This document shows, in pieces, positions 23,571 to 33,113 of a DNA stretch of 39,415 nucleotides; within the stretch, counting starts at the first letter, position 1; every line of letters starts with the position of its first letter. This DNA comes from Streptomyces sp. NRRL F-525 (GTDB lineage Bacteria; Actinomycetota; Actinomycetes; Streptomycetales; Streptomycetaceae), in assembly GCF_000716605.1 (NCBI RefSeq), contig NZ_JNXE01000057.1, forward strand, positions 1 through 39,415. The letters are read 5' to 3'. The position numbers were made by a program, and so were the translations under genes. Under the pieces are notes generated by a model that ran no database searches, was not told the origin of the DNA, and saw only the letters and a program-made list of their open reading frames with translations.

Positions 23571-25694
23571 ATGACGACCGAGGCTGACTCCTTCCCCCGA
23601 CGGCACGCCCGTACCCAGCGGTTCACGCTCGGCGCGCCGCGCGCGTTCACCGTGTCACCTGACGGTTCCCGGGTCGTGTTCCTGCGCTCCCCGTCCGGCA
23701 CGGACCGGGCGAACGCGCTCTGGGTCCTCGATCCGGCGGCCGGCGAGGAGCGCGTGGCGGCCGACCCGCGCGCCCTCCTGGGCGGCGCCTCGGAACACCT
23801 CTCCCCCGAGGAGCGGGCCCGCCGCGAACGCACCCGCGAGGGCGGCGCGGGGATCATCGGCTACGCCACCGACAGCGAGGCCGAGTTGGCGTCTTTCGCC
23901 TTGTCAGGGCGGCTTTTCACGGCCGAGCTGCGGGACGGTACAACACGCGAACTCCCGGTCCCGGGACCGGTGATCGACCCCCGCCCCTCCCCCGACGGAC
24001 AGCACATCGCCTACGTCACGGGCGGCGCCCTGCGCGTCGTAGGAGCCGAGGGTGACGGTGACCGGGCGCTCGCCGAGCCGGAGTCGGACCAAGTCACCTA
24101 TGGATTGGCCGAGTTCATCGCGGCCGAGGAGATGAGCCGTACGCGCGGCTTCTGGTGGTCGCCGGAGTCGGATCGGCTGCTGGTCGCGCGCGCGGACGAC
24201 ACGCCGGTCCAGCGCTGGTGGATCGCCGACCCGGCCCACCCCGAGCGCGAGCCGCAGCGGGTCGCGTACCCGGCTGCGGGCACGGCCAACGCGGACGTGC
24301 GGCTGTACGTGATCGGGCTCGACGGGACGCGCACGGAGGTCGTCTGGGACCGCGCCCGGTACCCGTATCTGGCGCGAGTGCACTGGTCAGCGGCGGGTGC
24401 GCCGCTGCTGCTCGTGCAGGCCCGGGACCAGCGCAGCCAGCTGTTCCTCGCCGTGGAGCCCGACTCGGGGGCGACCCGGATGGTGCATGCCGACGAAGAT
24501 CCAATTTGGCTTGATCTTTTCCCTGGCGTGCCGTGCTGGAGCCCTTCGGGACGGCTCGTGCGGATCGCCGACGAGGGTGGCGCCCGGGTGCTCGCGGTGG
24601 GTGAACGCCTGCTCACAGGACCGCAGTTGCACGTCCGCGCGGTGCTGGACGTCTCCGACGACCACGTGTTGGTCTCGGCCTCGGCGGGCGAGGACGCGCC
24701 TGCCCCGGAGACCGGCGAGGTGCACGTCTACCGCGTCAACGAACTCGGCCTGGAGCGCCTCTCGCAGGAGCCCGGCGTGCACTCGGCGGTCCGCGCCGGG
24801 GGCGTGACCGTGCTGATCTCGGCGGTACCGGACCGGCCGGGCACCCAGGTCCAGGTGCTGCGCGCGGGCAAGAAGACCGTGCCGATCGCGTCGTACGCCG
24901 AAGATCCCGGTCTGTCCCCGCGCATCACGTTCACCGAGGGGGGCGCACGGCGCGTCCCGTGCGCCCTGCTTATGCCACAGGACTACGACGGCAGCAGTCC
25001 CCTTCCGGTTTTGATGGACCCCTACGGCGGTCCGCACGGCCCCCGCGTGGTCGCCGCGCACAACGCCCACCTCACCTCGCAGTGGTTCGCCGACCAGGGT
25101 TTCGCGGTCCTCGTCGCCGACGGCCGCGGCACCCCGGGCCGCTCACCGGCCTGGGAGAAGGCCGTCCACCGCGACTTCACGGTCTCCCTGGACGACCAGA
25201 TCGACGCCCTCCAGGACCTCGCGAAGTCCCACCCGCTCGACCTCTCCCGGGTGGCCATCCGCGGCTGGTCGTACGGGGGTTGGCTCGCGGGGCTGGCCGT
25301 ACTCCGCCGCCCGGACGTCTTCCACGCGGGCATCGCGGGCGCCCCGGTCACCGACTGGCGGCTCTACGACACCCACTACACGGAGCGGTACCTGGGCGAC
25401 CCGGCCAAGGACCCGGAGTCGTACGCGAAGAGCAGCCTGGTGACGGACGACGGGCTGTCGGCACCCGCCGACCCGCAGCGCCCGCTGATGGTCGTGCACG
25501 GCCTCGCCGACGACAACGTGGTGGTCGCGCACTCCCTGCGGCTCTCCTCCGCACTGCTGGCCGCCGGCCGCCCGCACGAGGTGCTGCCGCTGTCGGGCGT
25601 CACGCACATGACCCCGCAGGAGCAGGTCGCGGAGAACCTCCTGCTGCTCCAAGTGGACTTCCTGCGGCGCGCTCTCGGCCTGGTCGGGCGGTAG
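23571..25694 (+). CDS. Prolyl oligopeptidase family S9 (DPP-IV-like) aminopeptidase
   Basis: A 707-residue serine peptidase that should cleave dipeptides from peptide N-termini. The N-terminal beta-propeller carries E186-E187 in AAEEMSRTRGFWWSPE, equivalent to the double Glu that binds the substrate amino group in DPP-IV. The alpha/beta hydrolase triad is S567 (GWSYGG), D647 (GLADDN) and H679 (GVTHMT). There is no signal peptide, so it is cytoplasmic. ATG 23571 is at the start of the conserved RRHARTQRFTLGAP segment, and its ribosome binding site is weak. Facing the peptide importers, it is well placed to degrade imported oligopeptides. Confidence 0.88.
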   Translation: MTTEADSFPRRHARTQRFTLGAPRAFTVSPDGSRVVFLRSPSGTDRANALWVLDPAAGEERVAADPRALLGGASEHLSPEERARRERTREGGAGIIGYATDSEAELASFALSGRLFTAELRDGTTRELPVPGPVIDPRPSPDGQHIAYVTGGALRVVGAEGDGDRALAEPESDQVTYGLAEFIAAEEMSRTRGFWWSPESDRLLVARADDTPVQRWWIADPAHPEREPQRVAYPAAGTANADVRLYVIGLDGTRTEVVWDRARYPYLARVHWSAAGAPLLLVQARDQRSQLFLAVEPDSGATRMVHADEDPIWLDLFPGVPCWSPSGRLVRIADEGGARVLAVGERLLTGPQLHVRAVLDVSDDHVLVSASAGEDAPAPETGEVHVYRVNELGLERLSQEPGVHSAVRAGGVTVLISAVPDRPGTQVQVLRAGKKTVPIASYAEDPGLSPRITFTEGGARRVPCALLMPQDYDGSSPLPVLMDPYGGPHGPRVVAAHNAHLTSQWFADQGFAVLVADGRGTPGRSPAWEKAVHRDFTVSLDDQIDALQDLAKSHPLDLSRVAIRGWSYGGWLAGLAVLRRPDVFHAGIAGAPVTDWRLYDTHYTERYLGDPAKDPESYAKSSLVTDDGLSAPADPQRPLMVVHGLADDNVVVAHSLRLSSALLAAGRPHEVLPLSGVTHMTPQEQVAENLLLLQVDFLRRALGLVGR

Positions 25695-25789
25695 TACTCC
25701 ACGGACCACCGCAGCCATCAATTGAGGAACCACGACGAAGCATCAGCCAGGTCCGCGAGAGCGGCGCCGGTTTAGGCGCAAAAAAGGGC

Positions 25790-25825
25790 AACGGACCGGG
25801 GCGACATGGCGCGCCCCGGTCCGTT
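25790..25825. terminator. Bidirectional terminator, 14-bp perfect stem
   Basis: AACGGACCGGGGCG (25790-25803), 8-nt loop, CGCCCCGGTCCGTT (25812-25825) with a T at 25826, preceded by an A-run near 25780-25785. It sits between the convergent S9 peptidase gene and the left oligopeptide operon. Confidence 0.8.
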
Positions 25826-25932
25826 TACGGCACCCGCACGGCCGTACGTCATTCAGATTGACGCGTCCGTATATCGAGACCGGGTCGGCGGAGTTGCCTG
25901 CGTGTTAACGCGGTTGATACCTGTTTGTGGGG

Positions 25933-27006
25933 TTATTCCGCCCCATCCGCAAGATCGTCCGGGGTCGCTTCGGGGGTCTCCTCCTTCGGTACGACCGTCT
26001 TCTCCTCGGCGAAGTGACAGGCCGAGTCGTGCGCGGCGGGCCCGCTCGCGAGCCGGAACTCCGCGGGCACCGCGAGCAGCGGCACCTCCAGTGAGCAGCG
26101 CTCCTGCGCCTTCCAGCAGCGGGTGCGGAAGCGGCACCCGGACGGGATGTTCGTCGGCGACGGCACGTCACCCGCGAGGATGATCCGCTCCCGGTGCTCG
26201 CGCGCGTCGGGGTCGGGCACGGGCACGGCGGACAGCAGCGCCTGGGTGTACGGGTGCGTCGGGTGGTCGTAGATCTCCTCGTCCTTGCCGATCTCCACGA
26301 TCCGGCCGAGGTACATGACCCCGACCCGGTCCGAGATGTGGCGGACGATCGACAGGTCGTGCGCGATGAAGATGTACGAGAGGTCGAACTCGTCCTGGAG
26401 GCGGTCGAGGAGGTTGATGACCTGGGCCTGGACGGACACGTCGAGCGCGGAGACGGGTTCGTCGGCGACGATCACCTCGGGGCGCAGCGCCAACCCCCGT
26501 GCGATGCCGATGCGTTGGCGCTGGCCGCCGGAGAACTGGTGCGGATACCGGTTGATGTACTCGGGGTTGAGCCCGACCACGTCCAGCAGATCCTGAACCC
26601 GCTTGCGCCGGTCGCCCTTCGGCGCCACCTCGGGGTGGATCTCGTACGGCTCCCCAATGATGTCGCCCACCGTCATACGGGGGTTGAGGGAGGTGTACGG
26701 GTCCTGGAACACCATCTGGATGTTGCGCCGAGCGGCCTTCAGTTCCTTGCCGGACATCCGGCTGATGTCCTCGCCCTTGAACTTGATCGACCCTTCGGTC
26801 GGCCGCTCCAGGTTGACCAGCATCTTGGCGACGGTCGACTTGCCGCAGCCGGACTCGCCCACGATGCCGAGGGTCTCGCCCCTGTTGAGCGTGAAGTCCA
26901 CCCCGTCGACGGCCTTGACGGCACCGACCTGCTTCTTGAAGAGGATGCCCTGGGTCAACGGGTAGTGCTTGACGAGTCCTTCAACCTCCAGGATCGACTC
27001 AGCCAT
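25933..27006 (-). CDS. oppF: Oligopeptide ABC importer ATPase, OppF/DppF type
   Basis: A 357-residue ATPase: Walker [10 protein letters not shown], signature FSGGQRQR, Walker B VIVADEP, H-loop AHDLS. The C-terminal oligopeptide domain has C-x5-C-x6-C ([14 protein letters not shown]) and a later DSACH. This cysteine quartet is reported to bind [4Fe-4S] in M. tuberculosis OppABCD. ATG 27006 overlaps the oppD end by 8 bp and has GGAGGG 8 nt upstream. It is the last gene of the five-gene operon. The acidic Pro/Glu tail is variable. Confidence 0.9.
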   Translation of the reverse strand: MAESILEVEGLVKHYPLTQGILFKKQVGAVKAVDGVDFTLNRGETLGIVGESGCGKSTVAKMLVNLERPTEGSIKFKGEDISRMSGKELKAARRNIQMVFQDPYTSLNPRMTVGDIIGEPYEIHPEVAPKGDRRKRVQDLLDVVGLNPEYINRYPHQFSGGQRQRIGIARGLALRPEVIVADEPVSALDVSVQAQVINLLDRLQDEFDLSYIFIAHDLSIVRHISDRVGVMYLGRIVEIGKDEEIYDHPTHPYTQALLSAVPVPDPDAREHRERIILAGDVPSPTNIPSGCRFRTRCWKAQERCSLEVPLLAVPAEFRLASGPAAHDSACHFAEEKTVVPKEETPEATPDDLADGAE

Positions 27007-27973
27007 TGAGGCACTCCCTCCAGAAGTGGCAGGCGCTGCCCCGGTGTTGGTCCACCTCGTACAGCTCGGGTTCGTCGGTCCTGCACACGTCCTGGGCCAT
27101 CGGGCAGCGCGGGTTGAAGGCGCAGCCGGGCGGGATGTGCATGAGGTTGGGCGGCAGGCCCTTGATGGCGTAGAGCTCCTGGCCCTTCTGGTCCAGCCGC
27201 GGGATGGAGTCCAACAGGCCGCGCGTGTACGGGTGTGCGGGGGCCTTGTAGATGTCGTGGACCGGGGCCGACTCGACGATCCGGCCCGCGTACATCACGG
27301 CGATCTTGTCGGCGACGTCCGCGACGACTCCGAGGTCGTGGGTGATGAGGATGAGCCCCATGTGCAGCTCGCGCTGCAACTCGGCCAGCAGGTCCATGAC
27401 TTGGGCCTGGACGGTGACGTCGAGGGCGGTGGTGGGTTCGTCGGCGATGATGAGCGCGGGCTCCAGGGCGAGCGCCATGGCGATCATGATGCGCTGGCGC
27501 ATCCCGCCGGAGAACTGGTGCGGATAGTCCCGGACGCGCTGCGCGGCACCCGGGATCCGTACCCGGTCCATCAGCTCAACTGCCTTGGCGCGCGCGTCCT
27601 TTCGGGACATCCCCCGGTGCACGATGAACATCTCGCCGAGCTGATCGCCCACGGAGAGCACGGGGTTGAGCGAGGACAGCGCGTCCTGGAAGATCATCGC
27701 CATCTCGGCGCCGCGAACTTTCCGCCGCTCCTCTTCCTTGAACTTCAGCAGGTCCTTGCCCCGGAAGAGGATCTCCCCGCCGGTGATCTTCCCCGGCGGC
27801 ACATCGAGGATCCCCATCACGGCCTGCGCGGTCACGGACTTCCCGGACCCCGACTCCCCCAGCACGGCGAGGGTCTCCCCCTCGTCCACGCTGTAGTTGA
27901 CCCCGTTGACGGCCTTGGCGACCCCGTCCCTGGTCCTGAACTCCACGTGCAGGTCCCGCACTTCGAGCAGCAT
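26999..27973 (-). CDS. oppD: Oligopeptide ABC importer ATPase, OppD/DppD type
   Basis: A 324-residue ATPase: Walker A GESGSGKS, signature FSGGMRQR, Walker B LIIADEP, H-loop THDLG. The C-terminal domain has [14 protein letters not shown] and GSACH, the same cysteine arrangement as in OppF. ATG 27973 is chosen because GAGGTGA, overlapping the oppC stop, lies 8 nt upstream. GTG 27985 with a 4-bp overlap is an alternative. It should pair with OppF as a heterodimer under the OppB/OppC permeases. Confidence 0.9.
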   Translation of the reverse strand: MLLEVRDLHVEFRTRDGVAKAVNGVNYSVDEGETLAVLGESGSGKSVTAQAVMGILDVPPGKITGGEILFRGKDLLKFKEEERRKVRGAEMAMIFQDALSSLNPVLSVGDQLGEMFIVHRGMSRKDARAKAVELMDRVRIPGAAQRVRDYPHQFSGGMRQRIMIAMALALEPALIIADEPTTALDVTVQAQVMDLLAELQRELHMGLILITHDLGVVADVADKIAVMYAGRIVESAPVHDIYKAPAHPYTRGLLDSIPRLDQKGQELYAIKGLPPNLMHIPPGCAFNPRCPMAQDVCRTDEPELYEVDQHRGSACHFWRECLNG

Positions 27974-27981
27974 GACGCCGG

Positions 27982-28962
27982 TCACCTCAGCTTCGGGTCG
28001 AGGGCGTCGCGCACCGCGTCGCCGAGCATGATGAACGCGAGGACCGTGATCGCCAGGGCTCCGGCGGGCCAGAGCAGCATGTGCGGGGCGTTGCGGATGT
28101 ACTGGGAGGCCGCCGAGATGTCGATGCCCCAGCTGACCGTGGGCGGCTTCAGGCCCACGCCGAGGTACGACAGGGTCGCCTCCAGCGAGATGTAGGTGCC
28201 GAGCGCGATGGTGGCGACGACGATCACCGGGGCGACCGCGTTCGGAGTGATGTGCCGTAGCAGGAGGCGGGAGTTGGAGGCGCCGAGGGCTCGCGCCGCC
28301 TGGACGTAGTCGTTCTGTTTGGCGGTGATGACCGAGCCGCGGGCGATCCGGGAGATCTGCGGCCAGCCGAGCAGCACCATGAACCCGATGACCGGCCAGA
28401 CCGTGTTGCTCGTCACCACGGATAGGAGCACCAGACCGCCCAGGACCACCGGGATCGCGAAGAAGATGTCCGTCAGGCGGGACAGGATCGAGTCCCAGAT
28501 CCCGCCGAAGAAGCCCGCGAGCCCGCCCAGCACCGACCCGAAGACCGCGACCCCCAGCGTGGCGAGCACGCCGACCGTCACCGACGTACGGGTGCCGTAG
28601 ACCGTGCGCGTGTAGACGTCGCAGCCCTGGCCGTCGTAGCCGAAGGGGTGGCCCGGCTGGGAGCCCTCCTGGGCCTTGGCGAGGTCGCACTTGAGGGGGT
28701 TGCCCGAGGCGATCAGGGACGGCCAGAGGGAGATGACCACCAGGAAGAGGATGACGAGCGCGGAGAGGATGAAGACGGGGTTGCGGCGCAGGTCGCGCCA
28801 GGCGTCGGACCAGAGGGAGCGGGGCTTGCCCGCCGGGCCGGTGCCTTCCGGGCCGCCCGGGGTCTTCTCCAGGGTCTCTGCCTCGCTCGCGGCGAGGTCC
28901 ATCGCGCCGCCCATGCCGGTGCCGGCGATGGCGCGCTCCGGTTCGAACGGCTGCTCAGGCAT
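27982..28962 (-). CDS. oppC: Oligopeptide ABC importer permease, OppC/DppC type
   Basis: A 326-residue integral membrane protein. A disordered N-terminus of about 55 residues precedes the first helix (about 65-86), an external loop contains GHPFGYDGQGCDVYTRTVYGTRTS, and five further helices follow. The EAA coupling motif (DYVQAARALGASNSRLLLRHITPN) is near 218-241. ATG 28962 overlaps the oppB stop by 8 bp. The two external cysteines (KCDLA and GCDVY) may form a disulfide. Confidence 0.9.
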   Translation of the reverse strand: MPEQPFEPERAIAGTGMGGAMDLAASEAETLEKTPGGPEGTGPAGKPRSLWSDAWRDLRRNPVFILSALVILFLVVISLWPSLIASGNPLKCDLAKAQEGSQPGHPFGYDGQGCDVYTRTVYGTRTSVTVGVLATLGVAVFGSVLGGLAGFFGGIWDSILSRLTDIFFAIPVVLGGLVLLSVVTSNTVWPVIGFMVLLGWPQISRIARGSVITAKQNDYVQAARALGASNSRLLLRHITPNAVAPVIVVATIALGTYISLEATLSYLGVGLKPPTVSWGIDISAASQYIRNAPHMLLWPAGALAITVLAFIMLGDAVRDALDPKLR

Positions 28963-29878
28963 AGCGGATCCTCGGGTCGAGTACGGCGTAGAGGAGGTCG
29001 ACGAGAAGATTCGCGACCAGGAAGACCAGGACGAGGACCGTCACGAAGCCGACCACGGTCTGCGTGTTCTGGCGCACGATCCCCTGGTAGAGCTGGAAGC
29101 CGACGCCGTGGATGTTGAAGATCCGCTCGGTGACGATCGCGCCGCCCATCAGGGCGCCGATGTCGGTGCCGATGAACGTGACCACGGGGATGAGGGAGTT
29201 GCGCAGCAGGTGGCGGACGATCACCCGGCGCCTGGGCAGGCCCTTCGCCACGGCCGTACGGACGTAGTCGGAGCGCCTGTTCTCCGCGATGGACGTCCGG
29301 GTCAGCCGGGTCACGTACGCGAGGGAGACCGAGGCCAACACCAGCCCGGGGACGATGAGTTCGCTGAAGGTCGCGTCCGGTGAGACGGACGGTTTGATCC
29401 AGCCCCATTCGACGCCGAGGAGCAGTTGCAGCAGCAAGCCGGTGACGAAGGTCGGGATGGAGATGACGACGAGGGTGAGCAGCAGCACGCCGGTGTCGAT
29501 CGGGCGGCCGCGCTTGAGGCCGGTGACCACGCCCAGCGCGATACCGACGACGACCTCGATGACGATCGCCACGAGGGTCAGCCGGATGGTGACCGGGAAC
29601 GCGGTCGACATCAGCTCGGTGACCTTCTGGCCGTTGAACGCCGTCCCGAAATCACCGGTGAAGACGTTCCCCATGTAGGTCAGGTACTGCTGCCACACGG
29701 GCTTGTCGAGGCCGAACTCCCGCTTCAGCTGGGCGGCCGTCGCCGGGTCGCACTGCCGGTCGCCGCACAGGCCCGCGATGGGGTCGCCCATCACGTTCAC
29801 CATCAGGAAGATCAACAGTGTGGCGCCGATGAAGACCGGGATCATCTGCAGCAGACGCCGGATTACGTACCGTCCCAT
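28955..29878 (-). CDS. oppB: Oligopeptide ABC importer permease, OppB/DppB type
   Basis: A 307-residue permease with six helices. It begins MGRYVIRRLLQMIPVFIGATLLIFLMV, followed by an external DPATAAQLKREFGLDKPVWQQYL segment typical of DppB/OppB. The EAA motif is DYVRTAVAKGLPRRRVIVRHLLRN. ATG 29878 has GGAG 6 nt upstream. A longer start at 29896 is less likely because that GGAG would then fall inside the coding region. It lies 54 bp after oppA, with a strong hairpin between. Confidence 0.9.
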   Translation of the reverse strand: MGRYVIRRLLQMIPVFIGATLLIFLMVNVMGDPIAGLCGDRQCDPATAAQLKREFGLDKPVWQQYLTYMGNVFTGDFGTAFNGQKVTELMSTAFPVTIRLTLVAIVIEVVVGIALGVVTGLKRGRPIDTGVLLLTLVVISIPTFVTGLLLQLLLGVEWGWIKPSVSPDATFSELIVPGLVLASVSLAYVTRLTRTSIAENRRSDYVRTAVAKGLPRRRVIVRHLLRNSLIPVVTFIGTDIGALMGGAIVTERIFNIHGVGFQLYQGIVRQNTQTVVGFVTVLVLVFLVANLLVDLLYAVLDPRIRYA

Positions 29879-29896
29879 GGAGGCTCCGGGGATCAT

Positions 29897-29924
29897 GGGG
29901 GCGGGCCACGCGGGGCCCGCCCCC
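29897..29924. terminator. Intercistronic 11-bp hairpin just after oppA
   Basis: GGGGGCGGGCC (29897-29907), loop acgcgg, GGCCCGCCCCC (29914-29924). It starts 8 bp after the oppA stop and ends 18 bp before oppB. It likely acts as a partial terminator or a 3' stabiliser that raises binding protein over permease. Confidence 0.7.
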
Positions 29925-29932
29925 GGTGCGGC

Positions 29933-31567
29933 TCAGCTGACCTTGATCTCGTTGTAGACGGGGACGCTGAACGGGTTCAGCGCCACGTTGGAGAGCCGGT
30001 CGGAGTAGCCCGCGCTGCCGTTCTGGTACCAGAGCGGGATGGCGGCCATGTTGTCCCGTACGACGCCCTCGGCCTGCTGGAAGAGCTTGATCGCCTTGCT
30101 CGTGTCCGTCTCCGCGTTGGCCTGGTCGACGAGCTTGTCGAAGTCCTTGTTGGACCACTGGCCGTCGTTGGAGGAGGCGTTGGTGTAGTACAGCGGCTGC
30201 AGGAAGTTCTGGATGAGCGGGTAGTCCATCTGCCAGCCGGCGCGGAACGGGCCGGTCATCTTGTGCTGGCCGATCTGGTTCCTGAAGTCGGCGAAGGTGC
30301 CGACCGGGTTCCCGACGCACGCCTTGTCGTTGCCGAGCGCGTTGTTGATGGAGTTGCACACGGCGTCCACCCACTCCTTGTGCGAGCCCGTGTCCGCGTT
30401 GTACGTGATCTTGACCTGGCCGCCGGGGATCCCGCCGCCCTCCTGGACCAGCTTCTTCGCCTCGGTCGGGTTGTACTTGCAGGCGTCCCCGCACAGCCCG
30501 TCCTGGAAGCCGCCCTCGGTGCCGAGCACCGGTGAGGTCCAGTCGGTGGCCGGGGTGCGGGTCTTCTGGAAGATCGTGTTGGTGATCTGCTCCCGGTTGA
30601 TCGCCATGGACAGCCCCTGGCGGACCTTGTCCGAGCCGCTCTTGTTCCAGTTCTTGTCGTAGTACGGGAACGCGAGGGTCTGGATGATGCCGGCGGGCGT
30701 GTTGATGTACCGGCTCCCGAGGTCGCTCTTGACGTTCTTGAGCTGCGAGGCCGGGATGTCGTCGACGAGGTCGAGGTTGCCGGCCATCAGGTCGGTGTAG
30801 GCGGTGTTGTTGTCGGTGTAGACCTTGAGGGTCACCCCGCCGTTCTGCGCCTTGTCCGTCCCGGTGTACCCGTCCCACTTCTTGAGCTGCATCTGCGAGC
30901 CCTTGGTGTACGACGAGATGGTGTACGGCCCGTTCCCGACGGGCTTCTTCAGCCAGGCCGCGTGGTCCGAGAAGAACGTCGACGGCAGCGGGGAGTAGGC
31001 CGCGTAGCCCAGGGTGTCGGGGAAGGTCGAGAACTTCTGGGTGAGCTTGATGGTGAAGGTGTTCGTGCCGGTCACCTTGAGCCCGGTGAGCGTGCCGGCG
31101 CTCTGCGAGCCGCTGTCGGGGTGGACCTTGTCGTAGCCCTCGATGTACCCGAAGAAGTAGGCGTTCTTCTGGTTGTTCTTGAGGCTGGCCCCGTAGTTCC
31201 ACGCGTCGACGAACGACTTCGCGGTGACGGCCTCGCCGTTGCTGAACTTCCAGCCGCTCTTCACGGTGACCGTGAAGTTCTGCGAGTCCGTGGTCTCGAT
31301 CTTGTCGGCGAGCATGTCCTCGGCCTTGCCGGTCTTCGGGTCGTACCGCTTCAGCCCGCGGAAGACCATGTCGAGGACCTTGCCGCCCTGCACCTCGTTG
31401 GTGTTGGCCGGCTCCAGCGGGTTCTGCGGGTCACCCCAGGAGGCGCTTAGCACCGCGCTGCCGTCACCACCGCCGCCGCTGCTGCTTCCGCCGCCCCCAC
31501 AGGCGGTCGCCGCGAGGGCTACCGCCGCCGCGCAAGCGGCCCATTTGGCGTGCGTGGCTCCACGCAT
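29933..31567 (-). CDS. oppA: Oligopeptide-binding lipoprotein (SBP family 5)
   Basis: A 544-residue extracytoplasmic binding protein that delivers peptides to the permease. It has a Sec-type lipoprotein signal with lipid-modified C23 (LAATAC) followed by a Gly/Ser linker. Family 5 landmarks include LADKIETTDSQNFTVTVKSGWKFSNGEAVTAKSFVDAW and NGPYTISSYTKGSQMQLKKWDGY. ATG 31567 follows AGAGGAGG. It is the first gene of the minus-strand operon, SBP-B-C-D-F. The peptide specificity is unknown. Confidence 0.92.
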   Translation of the reverse strand: MRGATHAKWAACAAAVALAATACGGGGSSSGGGGDGSAVLSASWGDPQNPLEPANTNEVQGGKVLDMVFRGLKRYDPKTGKAEDMLADKIETTDSQNFTVTVKSGWKFSNGEAVTAKSFVDAWNYGASLKNNQKNAYFFGYIEGYDKVHPDSGSQSAGTLTGLKVTGTNTFTIKLTQKFSTFPDTLGYAAYSPLPSTFFSDHAAWLKKPVGNGPYTISSYTKGSQMQLKKWDGYTGTDKAQNGGVTLKVYTDNNTAYTDLMAGNLDLVDDIPASQLKNVKSDLGSRYINTPAGIIQTLAFPYYDKNWNKSGSDKVRQGLSMAINREQITNTIFQKTRTPATDWTSPVLGTEGGFQDGLCGDACKYNPTEAKKLVQEGGGIPGGQVKITYNADTGSHKEWVDAVCNSINNALGNDKACVGNPVGTFADFRNQIGQHKMTGPFRAGWQMDYPLIQNFLQPLYYTNASSNDGQWSNKDFDKLVDQANAETDTSKAIKLFQQAEGVVRDNMAAIPLWYQNGSAGYSDRLSNVALNPFSVPVYNEIKVS

Positions 31568-32017
31568 CGAGTGCCTCCTCTGGAAAGCCGATCCATGCCG
31601 ATCCGTTACCGGTCAATATCGACCGAAAAGGAGCACATCGCCTGCGGGCCCACCCTTTCGGGGGACCCCTGACGTCCGTTCAGAGGATCTTCCGTGTAGC
31701 GCACAATGGATCACCGCGAAGCGATGCGGAACCGTTGGATTGTGACGCCCCGGTGTACGTATTCCGATACAGAGGCGTCCGCATAACGAACTCATTGCCC
31801 GTTTAGCGCAGTTGGCCCGATATAAAGCACGGATCGATCACGGCACGCTACCCGCGTAGCTACGGACTGCCCAAGAGATCGCAAAGAAGGTAAAGAGAAA
31901 CCCAAGTCGGCCCAGATTTTATTGACCTTGCATGAATTGCGTTGAAAAAGTCCGGCGTAGCCCGTAGGGGAGTGCCCTGCGGAGTCTCATCAGACCCTCC
32001 CTTGGGCCAGGAGCACC
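31568..32017. promoter_or_regulatory. 450-bp divergent control region between two peptide importer operons
   Basis: Lower in GC than the flanking genes. For the right operon a plausible promoter is TTGAAA (31942-31947), 17-bp spacer, TAGGGG (31965-31970), which would give a leader of about 40 nt. For the left operon a near-perfect dyad CGGTC-AATATC-GACCG (31610-31625) lies about 43 bp before oppA, with a TTGACC on the minus strand inside it. No gene is seen in this stretch. Confidence 0.5.
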
Positions 32018-33043
32018 ATGACCCCCCCAACTCCATCCGCGGCCCCGCTCGAGGTGACCGACGAGAGCGTCGAGAAGTCGATCACTTCTCCCGACTCGAA
32101 GGCCAACGAGAGCCGGTCCCCGGGTCAGCTCGCGTGGCGCCGTTTCAAACGGGACCGTACGGGCGTCATATCGGCGATCATCGTGATGTTCTTCTTCGCG
32201 ATCGCGCTCGCCGCGCCCCTGATATCGAAGCTGTACGGCAAGGATCCGTACACGACGTACGCGAGCCAGAACCCGAGCCTGCTCGACGCCTTCTCGTACC
32301 CGGCGGGTGCGAACGGCGGCATGAGCTCGCAGTTCTGGTTCGGCATCGAGCCGCAGCTGGGCCGCGACGTCTTCACCTTCCTGATCTACGGCATCCGCAC
32401 CTCGCTGGGCATCGCCCTGGCCGCCACCCTGATCACCACCGTCGTCGGCGTGGTGGTCGGCGTGACCGCGGGCTACCTGGGGGGCAGGACGGACTACATC
32501 GTCGGCCGGATCATCGACATCGTGCTGTCGATCCCCTCGACCCTGTTCATCATCGCCTTCATGCCGGTGGTGTTCGGACTGTTCGTCGCCGCCGACGACA
32601 ACATCCCCACCTGGCTGCGGGCCACCACGCTCATCATCATGATGTCCTTCTTCGGCTGGGCGTCGATCGCCCGTCTGCTGCGCGGCCAGGTACTCGGCCT
32701 GCGCGAGCGGGAGTTCGTCGAATCCGCCAAGGTGACCGGGGCGTCGCCGGCGCGCATCGTCTTCAAGGAACTGCTGCCCAACCTGTGGACCCCGATCCTC
32801 ATCCAGTCCACGCTCATGCTCCCGGCCTATGTGACCGCTGAGGCGGGCTTCGCCTTTCTCGGTGTCGGCATGATCGACCCGACCCCCGACTGGGGCGTCA
32901 TGATCCAGCGGGGCGCCCAGTTCTACACCCAGGACTTCACCTTCATGCTCTTCCCGGGCCTGGCCATGGTGATCTTCGTCCTGGCGTTCAACCTGCTCGG
33001 CGACTCGGCGCGCGACGCGCTCGACCCGAAGTCCAAGCGCTGA
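32018..33043 (+). CDS. bldKA: BldK-type oligopeptide importer permease (DppC-like)
   Basis: A 341-residue permease with a polar N-terminus of about 45 residues and six helices from about 50. The EAA motif is EFVESAKVTGASPARIVFKELLPN, and the ending GDSARDALDPK is standard for DppC. ATG 32018 has GGAG about 5 nt upstream. The operon order permease-SBP-permease-ATPase-ATPase is that of S. coelicolor bldKABCDE, whose importer is needed for aerial hyphae formation. The gene symbols in this operon rest on that order and on the general locus, not on a sequence comparison. Confidence 0.78.
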   Translation: MTPPTPSAAPLEVTDESVEKSITSPDSKANESRSPGQLAWRRFKRDRTGVISAIIVMFFFAIALAAPLISKLYGKDPYTTYASQNPSLLDAFSYPAGANGGMSSQFWFGIEPQLGRDVFTFLIYGIRTSLGIALAATLITTVVGVVVGVTAGYLGGRTDYIVGRIIDIVLSIPSTLFIIAFMPVVFGLFVAADDNIPTWLRATTLIIMMSFFGWASIARLLRGQVLGLREREFVESAKVTGASPARIVFKELLPNLWTPILIQSTLMLPAYVTAEAGFAFLGVGMIDPTPDWGVMIQRGAQFYTQDFTFMLFPGLAMVIFVLAFNLLGDSARDALDPKSKR

Positions 33044-33113
33044 CCCATCTCTCATCTCCGGCCCGGTCAATGTCGTCCGGCTGGTCCCGTCCCACCCGTA
33101 AGGCAGGGTTACT